Positions 1 through 11,853 of a DNA stretch of 64,000 nucleotides are shown one piece after another (positions within the stretch are counted from its first letter, which is position 1; each line of letters opens with the position of its first letter). Position numbers and translations under genes: made by a program. Below the pieces are notes generated by a model that had not been told where the DNA came from, did no database searches, and worked only from the letters and a program-made list of their open reading frames with translations. The DNA is from Cliona cf. orientalis. Its lineage: Eukaryota > Porifera > Demospongiae > Clionaida > Clionaidae. Location of the stretch: contig OZ005693.1 of NCBI GenBank assembly GCA_963930775.1, positions 5,828,001-5,892,000 on the forward strand. The letters run 5' to 3'.

Positions 1-99
1 AGGGTAGACGTTGATCATAGAACCTCTTGTGGCCATTTTGGATGTAAATCAACCTCTACCGTAGCTAGATACCAGAGATGTTTGAAGCCAGGGGGTATA

Positions 100-331
100 T
101 CTATCTGCTTTTCCGCCACAGTGTGGTCACCTCAAATATTAACTAAAGCCATAAATAATTATGTACAACTATGGGTTTGACCACTATGATACAGCTAAGA
201 TTAACTAAGAGGATGATCGTTGCTTCAGGTCTATCTGCTTTTCCGCCACAGTGTGGTTATCTCAAAGATTAGCTGAAGCCCCTAATTAAGTATAAACACG
301 TACAATTATATGGGTTTGACCACTATGACAC
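100..331. repeat. Two-copy tandem duplication, period 130 bp
   Basis: Two imperfect copies of a block of about 100 bp start at 100 and 230. Both begin with CTATCTGCTTTTCCGCCACA and end with a segment containing GGGTTTGACCACTATGA. No coding potential is seen. Positions 332-779 contain only low-complexity sequence and a poly(C) run at 722-741; I see no gene there. Confidence 0.8.
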
Positions 332-779
332 AGTCAACACTACTTGCATAAATTTGTCATGAGAAATTTTCACACTAAGATTTCAAGGTCTACATGTAGA
401 CATTATACAGTATTATCGTATACATGTATAGTATACAGGCGTAGGAACCCAGGGTGGGGGAGGGAGGAGGAGGGGGCGGGGCCCCACAATATTCTAGGAA
501 GGGGACCCTTTGTTCTCCAGGCCAGTATTGTTAAAATACTGATTTCTAAACATTTACCAGGCCTGATTATGAGTAAAATGTGCCTCAATAACTGCCAGAT
601 CTATTCCACTCGATTTACAGTTCGTTCTTTCATTGAGAAACTCATGATAGTAGCCTTGATGGTGCAAAAGGGGCGTGGTCATAACATTTTCACGCACACT
701 TCGCACACAATTGTATATTCAGCCCCCCCCCCCCCCCCCCCACCCTTCAATATCTTCCTACACCTATGCAGTATTATAC

Positions 780-1816
780 CTTATGTGATTCCAGAGCATC
801 AAGAGTTAAATTGTAGCCCTTATCAGAAAGAAGGCAAAGTGCACTCAATAGCTCAAACACATTTTGCTTCAGAGCAACACAATCTGTATCCAAAACTATG
901 ATAGAGAAATGAGGGGAAATATGACACATTACAGTGTACAAGGTTCGAAGAATGGTAACAGTCATAAATGGTTTGGTATTGTGGCCAAAGTAATAATCAT
1001 ATTCAATCAAACAATAATTATTATAGTAGTGATTCCAGACGATCGACCTCTGGTAATAAAAGCAGCCATAACTTGGTAATGGATTTAGCTATGAACAGGA
1101 AACACAAACCAAGAGTTAGCTGAGTGAATGGCCTTTTTTCTGAACCTTGAATCAAGCAAATCGGTTAACCACACGCTTTGCGATTTTAATTTTTAGCTCT
1201 ATGGAAATTTGCATGCAAAAATCTGTTTCAGTGCGTAACTCGAACAAGCTTTGTTCTTTCAACAGGAAACACCCAGCGCTGAATAGGCCTCGTCGAGAGG
1301 AAGCTATCGACACCTTAATCATTTGAATTGCTATCGCCGCCACTTAGCGATATCAAGCCGAAAAATCGGACATCTGGAATCGCTAATTATAGTGAAATAA
1401 TTTATTGCTTGTTGGTATGCACACACTTCTTTTAATTGCATCCATGCAGCAATGCAGAGGGTGATACACTACTGTATACCTTGAACCAACTTTCTGATAG
1501 ACTGATCTTCTTCAGGCTGCTCAAAAAGGATTTTCACTCCAAGTTTGTGATTCAATACAAGTTTCACACAAACAACACATTCTTGGAGGCTGTCTGGCCT
1601 GTCAAGGGTACTGAGCAGGTTGGGAAGCCCTCCATTCCTTAGGAACCGCTCCATCCAGGTGTGGTCAGCATCTTGCAATACCCGCTGCAGATCACAGAGG
1701 TCGAATCCTCGGCTCAAGAACTCGCTGCAGAGTTGAGGGTTACTAGCGGCCAGCTCCAGGTTCATTTCCAGATGCTGGTCGCTTATAATTACCACGCCAG
1801 AACCTTCGCCATCCAT
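780..1816 (-). CDS. Formin, N-terminal GBD/FH3 region (INF2/Diaphanous-like), partial
   Basis: Formins nucleate and elongate actin filaments; their N-terminal GTPase-binding/FH3 region is regulatory. Two exons are visible: 1480-1816 (from a candidate Met at 1816) and 780-895, joined phase 1 with good GT-AG sites. The first encodes SRGFDLCDLQRVLQDAD, WMERFLRNGGL and QECVVCVKLVLNHKLGV, the pattern of the formin GBD armadillo repeats. The second encodes ALKQNVFELLSALCLLSDKG and LTLDALESHK, matching the next FH3 helices. The second exon ends in a donor in phase 0 and the gene continues past position 1, so FH1 and FH2 are off the window. The start Met is not certain; earlier in-frame Mets exist up to 2068 but lie in sequence that looks non-coding. 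The 584-bp intron (896-1479) holds unclassified repeat-like sequence at about 1080-1420. Confidence 0.8.
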
Positions 1817-2099
1817 GGCCAGAAACAGTCTGGAAATCAAGTATCCCAGGGTGCTCCCCACCCCCTTATCGGTCACCACCCCCACGCATCCACAGCGCAT
1901 GCGCAAGGGAACATAGGTTAGGTACGCGATTGCGTCATAACCTCGCCCCAATAATCTAGAAATCTTCATTGTCTCGTGTACAAACATACCGTAGATTATA
2001 TTCCCCTCTATGGTACAACAGAGGAAGTAGCTAATAATGTTATGACAAAAATGGCAATGAACCCACAATAAAGTTTAATGAGAAACATGTAAACAACAA

Positions 2100-4800
2100 A
2101 ACAGGACTATGTAAGAAAAAGTTAGCCAGTTTAAACTTGATTTGGTCATAACCAAGTCCAATGGGGCTTCCGAAGTCTGGGACTTCGACTTGGCAGTATG
2201 ACCACAACTGGAGCGGGCACCCCTTATGCACTGGATAGCTGACCGAAGTTAGTAGTGAGAAAGTGAGCTGGCAGCGTAGCCAAGACATTGTCGAGCTGTA
2301 GGGCTGATTCCATTTGGTTGCCAAGCAAGATGCGAGCCTCTTGTAGAATACAGTAGTCTCATTGGCCATTCCACCAGTTGCTGACAAAACAAGAGGAGTG
2401 AATGAGGCATGTTCAATTTCTCTTACTCGCTGTTCATATTGTCGCTTCTTTTCCACCTCATGCTTTCTGTAACATCGAGGATGTCTATTAGAGGGGGCAT
2501 GGGGATTAAAAATTAACTCGCACATCAAGAAAGGTACGTTCAAAACGACCACCCCAAAAACCATTAACAGCAATGTCTAGTCTTGCGCCATCCTGGGTGT
2601 TTGAGGAAGAACTACTTAGCACCTCACCACTAAGGGGCTGAAGATCTGGCTCAATGCACACATCATTACAAACCTCTGTAAGAAGGTTAGCTGTCAGGTC
2701 CCTGATCTCATTATGTCGAATAGAGGGAAAAACACCCCTAGGGCAGGACAGGATAAAGCGTGCTCAATTGAGAACTTTGTGCCACAGGCACAAGTTGAGG
2801 GAACTCGCAGTGGTTGCCAATTGTATCGCAGAGCCAGAGCATTCTGAAAGGCACGTTTGTGCAGTGCAAATCCAAATTCCTGGATGGGAAGGGTGGTGAG
2901 CCAAGTCGAAGCACCTTTCTCCTGGGCCAAGTCCATGGAGCGCTGTAGTGAGACAGAGAGAGATTCCCTCAGGGAGACTGCTGCCTGCATGGATTGTTCA
3001 CGCTTCATTCTTCGAACTTCATCTTTGGCTTCAACTTGCTCATATTAAAACAGTGTCACCCGAATATTCAAAAGATTGTTTGAGGATGGCGTTTTTGAGC
3101 GGATTTGAGACCCTGCATGAGGCAGAGAATTCTCTACATCTGCAACGGAAATGAGATTAATTAGAGCCATCCCACCCAATCTGGCAGGTAAGGCCAGTAA
3201 ATCACGCATTTCATCACTAGGGGGTGGTTGACCAGTGAGTGCCGGGATAAGTTTTGATCTGATAGTTGTTTCCAAAGGTTGTAGTAGTGAGCCAATGTTA
3301 CGAATGGTCCGAGTTAGATAGCACCACTTGCTAGATAGGCCATGAGTGAAAGCTGCATGGGCGGCGTGTGGTTGCGTTAAGGCAATCATTGCTAGATTAT
3401 TTAATTCTTCTGTCCATTTAGCAACCTTATTCTTCACATGTGAAATTACAAACTCTTCAGAGCCAATGGCAGCCCCTAGGTATGGCCTCCCCTCAGCAGT
3501 AACTTAGACACCTGTGTTACCAAAAGAAGCCGTAGCAGTGGTGAGATATTTACCCCGCGCGCATGCGCAAGGGGTAAAGCAATCGGTTTGTCCGTCTGTC
3601 GTTGTCGTCGTTGTTGTCGTCGTCGGCACGAAAATCGCCAGATTTCGAGTTCTAGGCGTCTGTGCGTGCTATAAGCACATCCAATCGATAGATATCGATG
3701 AAAAACTGGTTTGTACAGGCTTCGAATTGCTCAAAAAGGCTTACTAGTGCTACAAATCATGCATTTTCTGTTCAACATGCCTGTGGTTTATCGACCACAC
3801 CCACTCTTTTAGCATGCTGATGCGACTGCGCATGCTCAAGCTCGGTGTTGGAAAGGGTCGTCAGGACATGAAACAGCTCTGCTGTAGCTCAGAGTGTTGC
3901 CGCAGTACTACGCTACAGTGGCTACAGAGCGCGCGGGGTATGTGCTCTACAGAGCTCTAGTTTTCTTTAGTGATTAGCCAAGTTTTGGTGGCATTAGGAA
4001 AATATCCAAATTTAGGGCCATGTGAACCCAACTGGCTCCACCAATCACGTAATCTGTCAATACTTCCTGCTGCAGAAGCATCGTCTGCATACCATACCTG
4101 ATTAACATCATCTATATGACAGCGTAGATGCTAATGCATACATGGGCATCGCAAGAGGGTCACCCCTGAGTGGTACCCTCCCTTGAATAGAGTACATCAC
4201 CATCAATAAACAGCTCAGTTGGTGCCCTATAGCAGTTAATAAGGGCTGTGGCTAGCGAAGGACATAATCGACGGATATTGTGTAGAGCACAGAGACAATT
4301 TAGAGAGTTAAACGCATTACTTGCATCTACCAAAAGAATGGCTTCGGTCTCCTCTTGTTGGAACAATGAATCAACGGCATGTACAGCAGCCTCAATACCA
4401 GAGATCTGGCCGGCACAGAGCTGCAGTGAACCAGCTGCTTCCTGTATGTCCACTTTAGTAGCAGCCAGGATAGCTTTGGCAATTATCCGTCTGGCAGTGT
4501 CACCAATCCCAATCGGGCACACACCTGGATTCTTATCCAGAGCAATAACTTAAAGGCGGCAAGCCAAGAATGGAGCAATAGCTGAGGGATCGACAAAGGT
4601 TGTGCAAAGACGCTTAGCAGAAATGGCCAGAGAAGGACACAAATCAACAGAGGCGGATTTGAATGAGGTACATAGTCTTCTCCAGATAGGTGCATCAAGG
4701 CAGGATGGTCCAGCTGCACCAGTTGTCTTCAGAGCAGCTGATCTAATCATAGAAGCATCAATTAGGATCACGGTACGTAACGATTTCCGTTTACATACAT
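2100..4800 (-). mobile_element. Degenerate non-LTR-like reverse-transcriptase element
   Basis: The minus strand carries pieces of one long ORF broken by stops and frameshifts. From 4771 downwards: SASVDLCPSLAISAKRL, then [17 protein letters not shown], the palm motif [31 protein letters not shown] and the catalytic YADD (4080-4091). After the interruption at about 3515-3960 it resumes with GRPYLGAAIGSEEFV and continues to about 2580 through ARLGGMALINL and a Cys/His-containing stretch, CACGTKFSIEHALSCPALG. A last piece at 2150-2585 encodes GFWGGRFERTFLDV and ATGGMANETTVFYKRLAS. This order (RT palm, thumb, C-terminal CxC-H-C) fits a family common in marine invertebrates. It is inactive: several stops, at least two frameshifts and one insertion. 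I could not find its 5' start; 4800-4900 gives no recognisable coding sequence. Confidence 0.8.
3515..3960 (-). mobile_element. Short non-autonomous TIR element inserted in the RT element
   Basis: About 445 bp interrupts the RT reading frame between LITKEN and NTGV. One end carries TACCCCGCGCGCATGCGC and the other GCGCGGGGTATGTGCTCTAC, giving short imperfect inverted termini built on TACCCCG. A GTC-rich microsatellite lies at 3599-3625. A related copy in reverse orientation lies at 18073-18705, and decayed pieces near 31900-32025, 38990-39345 and 41790-42190. No protein is encoded. Because it splits the RT ORF it is younger than that element. Confidence 0.7.
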
Positions 4801-6660
4801 CCAGTTACTTTTTGGTACTATTATTAGGTTTCTCATTCAAGGATTCCTTGCTGCTGATATTAATTATATCAGTGATCCCTTAATAGAATTATTTTCTGAC
4901 ATATTAAATATTATTATTTATTTGTGTATCGAATTGCCTACAGATATGTGTATCAACTGTTTTCATATTAATTTTAAGCTATGCCACTTTAAAGCATTTG
5001 ACGATTACATAAAATTGCATATTCATAGCTAACTGAATATTAGAGTGACTCTTTACCACATAATACAATGGAGCTGTTAGGTATGTGGTAGCTATAATCA
5101 CGATTTTCATAACATCTGAAGTTAGCAAAATTAATGTCAGACTCAAGTGATTTCTTTATGATCCTAGGAGATGAGCTCAAGCATATTCATACCACCAGAG
5201 TCTCTATCGAAGGGATCAATTCCGAGAGTTAATTGCTCTGGCTATGCAACTGAATTAAGGGTGTACCCATAAAATTAAAATACCCATCACTGATTCAATT
5301 CAATCGTATTGTATGCTGCACACCGGAAGAATTCTTGAGCTGAAACATTAAAAAAAAGCAGAAGGTGGTCCATTGTGTATTTTTTCCAACTCTGTTGCAG
5401 ATATCACTGACACCACAAAGCTCGATCCTTGATGTGGTCAATGACTCCATGCCCTAGAATCAAGAATGGAGTGACTGCATGCCGAGCCTGCAACCTGAGT
5501 GGCTACACCCTCATGCTGCCATGGTGATGCCATAGTGACGCAATAGCTAATAATATAACATCAACTGATCCAAAGTGGGTGGCTGATCTATGCAGTATGA
5601 AGAGTTAGACAACAAGATAGATAGCATCTGCATGGCTTTCTGTGAGTGACCACATGAGCACGCACACACACGTAATGTCATACATACTCAAAATCAAGCA
5701 GGAAATAGCTAGAGATCACAGATGCATGGATAGCTAGTATAATATTATATTCTTTAAACCTTGTACTTGGAGCCGCTTCAATTGAAATCCATATCAGCCA
5801 ACGCCTACATAATATATAATCGTAACATGCCACCTGCCTGGAGCATTGCGCTATCAGTAACCACAAGAGCATGCAGCACACACAGTGTCATGCACGCACA
5901 ACCGACACTGGCAGTCACACATGTTTATCAAAAAGGAAGTAGCTAGATTACATTAAATTTGGATTCTCTTCAAAATCATAAGGCATAGCTGCTATGAGTT
6001 TATAAATTGTAACCACCAATGTCAATCATAGCTATTGATGGAGGATTTAATTTTTTAGCAGGTAATTATATTATACGTAACTTGAAGCACACCATTCTCA
6101 AAGATCAAGCCCCCCCCCCCATGCCACTCCCCACCCCACTGAGCCTCTGATACCAGACCTGTCTGTTCACTAGAACAGAGAGCAGATATTTTAATTAAGG
6201 AGTCAGACTGAGTATAGTGCCAACTATAATATACTGGGTATAATAGCTAATAACCATATGCACAGTATAATATGAGCATAGTAGAAAGCTTAATATGACA
6301 AAACGATGGATTTAACATTAATTTTTATCATCTTAGCTCCAGGAATAAGGATGTAACTTGTTAAAGTTTGGGAGGGGGGGGGTGCACTGCTCTCACATTT
6401 TGCGATACTAGTTGTGAGCATGCGCAAAAGTTAGCGTGTGGTCGGTGAGCGACAGCGTACTGTACATGCCACGAGATTAGCCCGTGAGAGCCTAAGATTT
6501 GGCCCTGAAACATAATAATTAGGCCTATTATTATTGCAATAATTGCATCTACAGATCAGCGAAGAAATATTATTATGGTGAGTCGCAAAAGTGCTACGCA
6601 GTAACGTGCCAGTGGCAACGCACTGGCATATCAGTACGGGTGGGGGCGTGGCCAATTAAA
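4801..6660. other. Intergenic, no gene seen
   Basis: AT-rich sequence with stops in all frames, a poly(C) run at 6111-6120 and a poly(G) run near 6373-6381. I see no exon with recognisable protein similarity here. Confidence 0.5.
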
Positions 6661-6667
6661 GGATCTA

Positions 6668-7006
6668 GTGGCCGAATTCTTAGTCAAGTCACGGTGTCTC
6701 CAGCTCGAATTTCGGCCTTTAATTGATCACTACTGGTGGAATCTGGGGAGGAGACTACATAACTATATAGACTGGATGAGGATAAAGTATCCGAGCGGTC
6801 TTGCTGCGCCGCGCGAAATCACATCCGCTGTGCTCGGGGAGAACGTTCGAACTATGATACGCGATAGCACCCCTGAAAATGGGTACATAACGATTTTGCC
6901 TGAGGATTATCCGCTGGCTATACGTACTTCCGGTTCTACAGGCAAGCTATATAATGCACGCATCTGGGTCATCGAGGCAAACCAGGCGTTGAAATCGTCC
7001 AAATAA
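6668..7006 (+). other. Unassigned 112-codon open frame upstream of the monooxygenase
   Basis: An uninterrupted frame ends 16 bp before the monooxygenase start codon. Its product begins MAEFLVKSRCLQLEFRP and resembles no family I know. It could be 5' UTR of the following gene or decayed transposon sequence. The region is higher in GC and CpG than its surroundings, which fits a promoter/UTR. No function is proposed. Confidence 0.2.
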
Positions 7007-7022
7007 CACTCAAAGTTCAACT

Positions 7023-10000
7023 ATGCGACGAATTACAGCAAACGTGCTCGTTTTATTTGCTGCAGCTTCGCAGCTCGCCACGTGCTCCCACAACCTGGAT
7101 GAGGAATATCGTTTCTCTGCCATTCTGGACGATGGCTACACGCTGCACTGGAACTTTGACCTGGAAGAGCAGACAATTAGCTTTGCAGTGAATGTCAGCA
7201 CCACAGGCTGGGTTGGTTTTGGTCTGTCTCCAAATGGACAGATGCCTCAATCTGATGTTATCATAGGATGGGTGGACAATGATGGAAACACTCAATTTCA
7301 TGTAAGGCTATTATGCATGCATGCAAACAGCTACCATGATTCTGTAACAAACTTAGCTCGGTTATAATTATGTTGGCTGCCATAGTACATGTATATGTAC
7401 TGCACTGTAGGATCGCTTCGCTATTGATCGCTTCCTTCCCCCTGTTGATGAAAGTCAAGACTGGTTCTTGGTCAGCGGTGAAGAGGAGAATGGTTACACT
7501 GTCTTGGAGTTCACCAGGAACCTCACCACTTGTGATGACAATGATCTGGATATTAAGGTTTGCAATAATATTGTAACTATATTATGATACATCATTGTAT
7601 ATTCATAGCATAATAATTATTATATAGTGTGTTTTTTTATTATTAATAGGCTGACACTGCAAGACTAATCTGGGCTTATCATTCTCAAGACCCTGTGCTG
7701 AATCTGGTTGACCTCAGCAGCTTGCAGCACGAGAATCTCGGCTCCATAAGCCTCAACCTACTTGGTGAAAGTATTGCAGATATCGAAACTGAAGAGGATG
7801 GATACTTTATTATTCGCAATGAGCATGTAAGCTAAATACATGTATGGCCTGGAGATGCAACCACCAGTGATTATAATAGCTTTCATTGTGATTATCATCA
7901 GGTGCTCATTCCAAACAAAGACACTACGTACTGGTGCTCAGTTCATTCTCTACCCGATGAAGTACTTCTGCAAAAGAAGTACATTTTCAAGGTATTTTAG
8001 AGTATACCTATTTATTGTTAATAACATAATTACCGTATTCATACGCATGATCTAATTAGCGCAAGAAAATTAACGTTCTAGGATTTTATCTTAATAGAAC
8101 GCGTGACGACCTTTACCAGAAAACCGCGCTAAATTTAAAATCGTTTTTTAGCAATAGCATAAACATGGTATCATGCATTATTAATATATTATTATGCAGT
8201 TCAGCCCCGTGTTTTCTGAGCCATCAGCACAGTATGTTCATCACAGTGCTGTCTACCTTTGCTCTGATTTGAATGCCACTCATGTTGGAGCCAGTAGTGA
8301 ATGTGCTGATTCTCACATTGATATTGCTCTATGCCGTGGAAATCTGGCTCTCCTTGGTGTATGGGCAGTAGGAGGTGATGTAAGTATTCCAATAGCAAGC
8401 AACAAAATTAAAATACGATAATTACTTATACGTACATACTGCTTGTGATTGTTTATATTATCAAATATGCAGGGATTCACATATCCTCAAGACGTGGCCT
8501 ATCCTATTGGAGGAGAGGGAACTCCACGATATGTTGTTCTAGAAGTCCATTACAATAATCCAGCTGAGGTTTCTGGTGAGCTGTAATATACTGTCTTGCA
8601 TAGAGGTAGTCCATGATTGCCAGCTATACACATTTAGTGATTCAAAAGTGCTGAAAAAGTGCTTAATTTAGCTAATACAGGATTTCGCACACTCACGCAT
8701 GCATTAATTCACGTGGATGAATATTATGTGATTCGAAAGTATTGGGTTCAGTATAAAAGAACTACCTATTCGCTAACAAGCACAGGATTTCACACATCCA
8801 TCATTGTGTGATCCTTGCAGGTATCAATGATAGCTTTGGCCTCCTGTTCACCTACACCAACGAACCCCCGAGGCACAATGCTGCCACACTTTTAGTTGGA
8901 CAAGTCCACAACAACCACTTTATCATACCACCACACAGAGAGGACTACACTATTACTGGAATCTGTCCTGCAAGTTGCACCAACACTGTAAGCATTTCAG
9001 AATAGGAGTTACCGGTAGTGCATGCACTCCTGGAGGTACAAGAATCCATGTATGCACACTTGCAGTTTCTCCCACCTGAAGGTATCAAAGTATTTGGAAG
9101 TATGCTCCATACTCACATACTAGGTGAATCAAAAATTAATGTAAGGATACATAGCTACAATGTCATGATCATGATTGTATGTAGGCCATGGACTTGTAGT
9201 TCAACACTTAAGAGAGAACAAGCAATGTGGAGTGCTGGAGGAATTGGAACCCATCGACGAAAACAGGAGATACGATTTTAACTATCAACAATTCAACTAC
9301 TTAAACAAAGAAGTCCAAGTTTTGCCCGTAAGCATAAGATTCTTTGGTCAAGTGATGGCAGTTATTTACACTACTGCATACTTAAGGGTGATACTATCCA
9401 ACTAAAATGCTTCTATCAGTCAACTGGAAGTAGCAATGTGACCCTGGTAAGTTACATTATCGTGGCAAACTAGTACACACCTACAATTGTACCATGCAGG
9501 GAGGTGAAGGCACTCGAGAGGAAATGTGCTATGCATTTCTACTGTACTATCCTGAAGTCGATCTCAGTTTCTGCTACAGTCAACCACCATCTAATGCTTT
9601 CAGTGATTTCACTGAGCAACATATTCAGTAAGAATAGTAATAGTATACTGTATAATAATATTGTACACACTAGACTACTCGTGTACATACTATAAATTAA
9701 TATCAGAGCACCACATCGTGAAGACTTCTACCAGAGCTTACTCTCTTATGATTCCCAAACTGCTCAGTCTATCCTGGACCAGGTGGAGTGGACAGATGAT
9801 GCCAGCTCTATGGTGGGGACACTCCTAAACACACAGTTTGTGGCAAGTTGCACCCACAGAAGTGTAAGTTTTTCAAGTTTACTTGATGTCGAGTTCACAC
9901 ATTAACTTGTCAATTTTTGCTGTACCCAACATTATGTGTTTGTTACCTTGTGTTTCTCTTTATTGTGCTGACAGGATCATGCCAACACAGTGAATGTTGA

Positions 10001-10193
10001 TATCCGTGCCCCACCAGTGGCTTGTCCTTATGAAGCTCTTGATACATGTGCTGCAGATAGCACTACTCCACCACCAACTTGTTGTGACCGTCTCCCAGTT
10101 GTATCTGGTGTGATAGTTCTGCTTGAGCATGGATTGCCTCTGTGGGTGCTCTACATGATAATTTTTATAGCTTGGGTATTGCACGTCCTCTAA
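7023..10193 (+). CDS. Copper type II ascorbate-dependent monooxygenase, DBH/MOXD1-like
   Basis: Family role: hydroxylation of an aliphatic carbon using two copper centres, ascorbate and O2 (as in dopamine beta-hydroxylase), in the secretory pathway. Exons: 7023-7301, 7411-7557, 7650-7826, 7902-7991, 8200-8379, 8473-8575, 8821-8987, 9066-9123, 9185-9327, 9387-9446, 9500-9627, 9707-9863, 9975-10193; all phases agree and give 635 aa, the usual size. A signal peptide (about residues 1-23) is followed by a DOMON domain (WVGFGLSPNGQM). The catalytic core has the HH copper motif (QYVHHSAVY), HYNNP, HTH (MLHTHIL) and the CuM methionine motif GGEGTREEMC. The last exon is Cys-rich and ends in a hydrophobic helix (VLYMIIFIAWVLHVL), a C-terminal membrane anchor as in MOXD1. 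The substrate cannot be told from the sequence. Intron 4 carries a Tigger-like fragment. Confidence 0.93.
8048..8125 (-). mobile_element. Tigger-related MITE fragment
   Basis: ATCTAATTAGCGCAAGAAAA at 8050 matches the left terminus of the Tigger-like relic at 49645. GACGACCTTTACCAGAAAA at about 8104 is the exact reverse complement of a 19-bp word near its right end (50448) and near 40738. It is probably a short internally deleted derivative, lying inside intron 4 of the monooxygenase gene. Confidence 0.55.
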
Positions 10194-11253
10194 TTTGAAA
10201 TCATGAAACTTGCATTACATTTTTTTGTAGCTATGCACTTACAAGACTGTACACAGGCTGTATAATAATACACTTATAAACTTGAATTAATAACTTTCTT
10301 TTTGTCATAATAAACTTGGTGCTCATCCACATGCTGCATGCATGCATGCTTGCTCTGAATCAAAGGGCTAGAAGCTCGAGCTCAACAAAATATTATGATG
10401 AACTGGCATATAGAGTGGCCTGGTATTGGCCCAGATGTTATTGAAGATGTGTTATAGGTTTTGAGGGTTGGGATATCGATGTACATAGCTACCTAAGAAG
10501 TGGGTGTGAAGATAAACATGGTTTTATAGTAGTCTGGCCTCAGTTTGTACAATCATCAAGCTAGGCTGATAAGCATGATCAACACCTCTGGATACGTTTT
10601 TAATACTCATCAATCATCACTATTCTCTAGCTACATGCATAATAATGAAATTATGACATTGTATAGTGAACGTTATAATTATTAGGCGGTCATCCTAGAG
10701 AAATCTGTGTCAAGGACTTGTATACACTGAACAGTATCTGCTGATGCATTGGATACTGCAACTACAGACATGCAAAGGGCAGTAAGACTCTGACCTAAAT
10801 TTAATACGTTTTGTGAACAGTTGATCACTATCCAGCCAGCATGATTCTTTGAAGCACCAATAATAACATTAATGCTAATTTCTATGTTTATTCATTGATT
10901 ACATTTTTATAGGTCTCGTTCTTCTTGATAATGGCATCAATAATAACATTATTATACCTCTCCTAATTAGCACAATAGACACAATCTTCATAGTTAAATG
11001 CAGCATTTGCACAGAACACAAACTTCAAGTAGTGTTGGCCCATGCAGGCAGGTGCTTATAATATTATGAAGTTGCTTCAGTGAACGGCTAGCTTTAGGGG
11101 TCAGGGATGTACATACGAAGTGGGCGTGAAAATAAACGTAGCATCGAAGGCCCTCAATATTATTATGGAAAGTACCATTATTATTATCAGCTAGCGTGGT
11201 CTACTCAAGTATATGACATTGTGCAGTATAAATTCAGTTATACCGGGTATATA
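10194..11253. other. Intergenic, no gene seen
   Basis: AT-rich with stops in every frame. A segment around 10684-10735 resembles 11650-11690 (AGAGAAAyCTGT then TTGTATACA), suggesting an old dispersed repeat on either side of the TIR element at 11254. Confidence 0.5.
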
Positions 11254-11633
11254 GGCCTGGGCCAAATATTCCTTTAAATTTGCCCATTATTCAAATAATT
11301 ATTCTTCACTTATATACCCCATTATTCAAGAGAAATTACCTATTATTCTGACAAAATGCAAATGAAACATGAATATGACCAGAATGTACATGTACATTTT
11401 GGCCAAAAAATGCTGGTCCAGGACTACATGAAAATTTTCTCTTTATTGTATGTTCTGAGGCTAAAGGAACTTTCAGCACTCCCAAAAATGATCGACGATT
11501 AGTTTTCTGAGTTGTTTGCTCACGTGCTTCCTCCATTTGATCACATACTCATGTCACATAAAGCCCATTATTCAACTTCTTCAAAAAGCTGCCTATTATT
11601 CAAAAAATTATTCACGAATATTTGGCCCAGGCC
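11254..11633. mobile_element. 380-bp MITE with perfect 18-bp TIRs and TA target duplication
   Basis: GGCCTGGGCCAAATATTC (11254-11271) is the exact reverse complement of 11616-11633. TA flanks both sides (11252-11253, 11634-11635), as in Tc1/mariner-derived MITEs. The interior has repeated CCATTATTCAA-type motifs and encodes nothing. Confidence 0.88.
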
Positions 11634-11853
11634 TAATACCGGGCCCTAGGATGCGGTGATCAAAGAGAAACCTGTCCCAAGGGTTTGTATACATTCAATC
11701 ATAGAATATCTATGATTCAATATGCAGAGAGAAACAGCCCTGACATACATGTACATGTTGAATGGTTGCTTATTAATACTTATTCAGTATCTTAATTGAA
11801 TGATTAACAACAATAGCACTAGATTATGTGGACTGTTTTATATGGTCACAATA

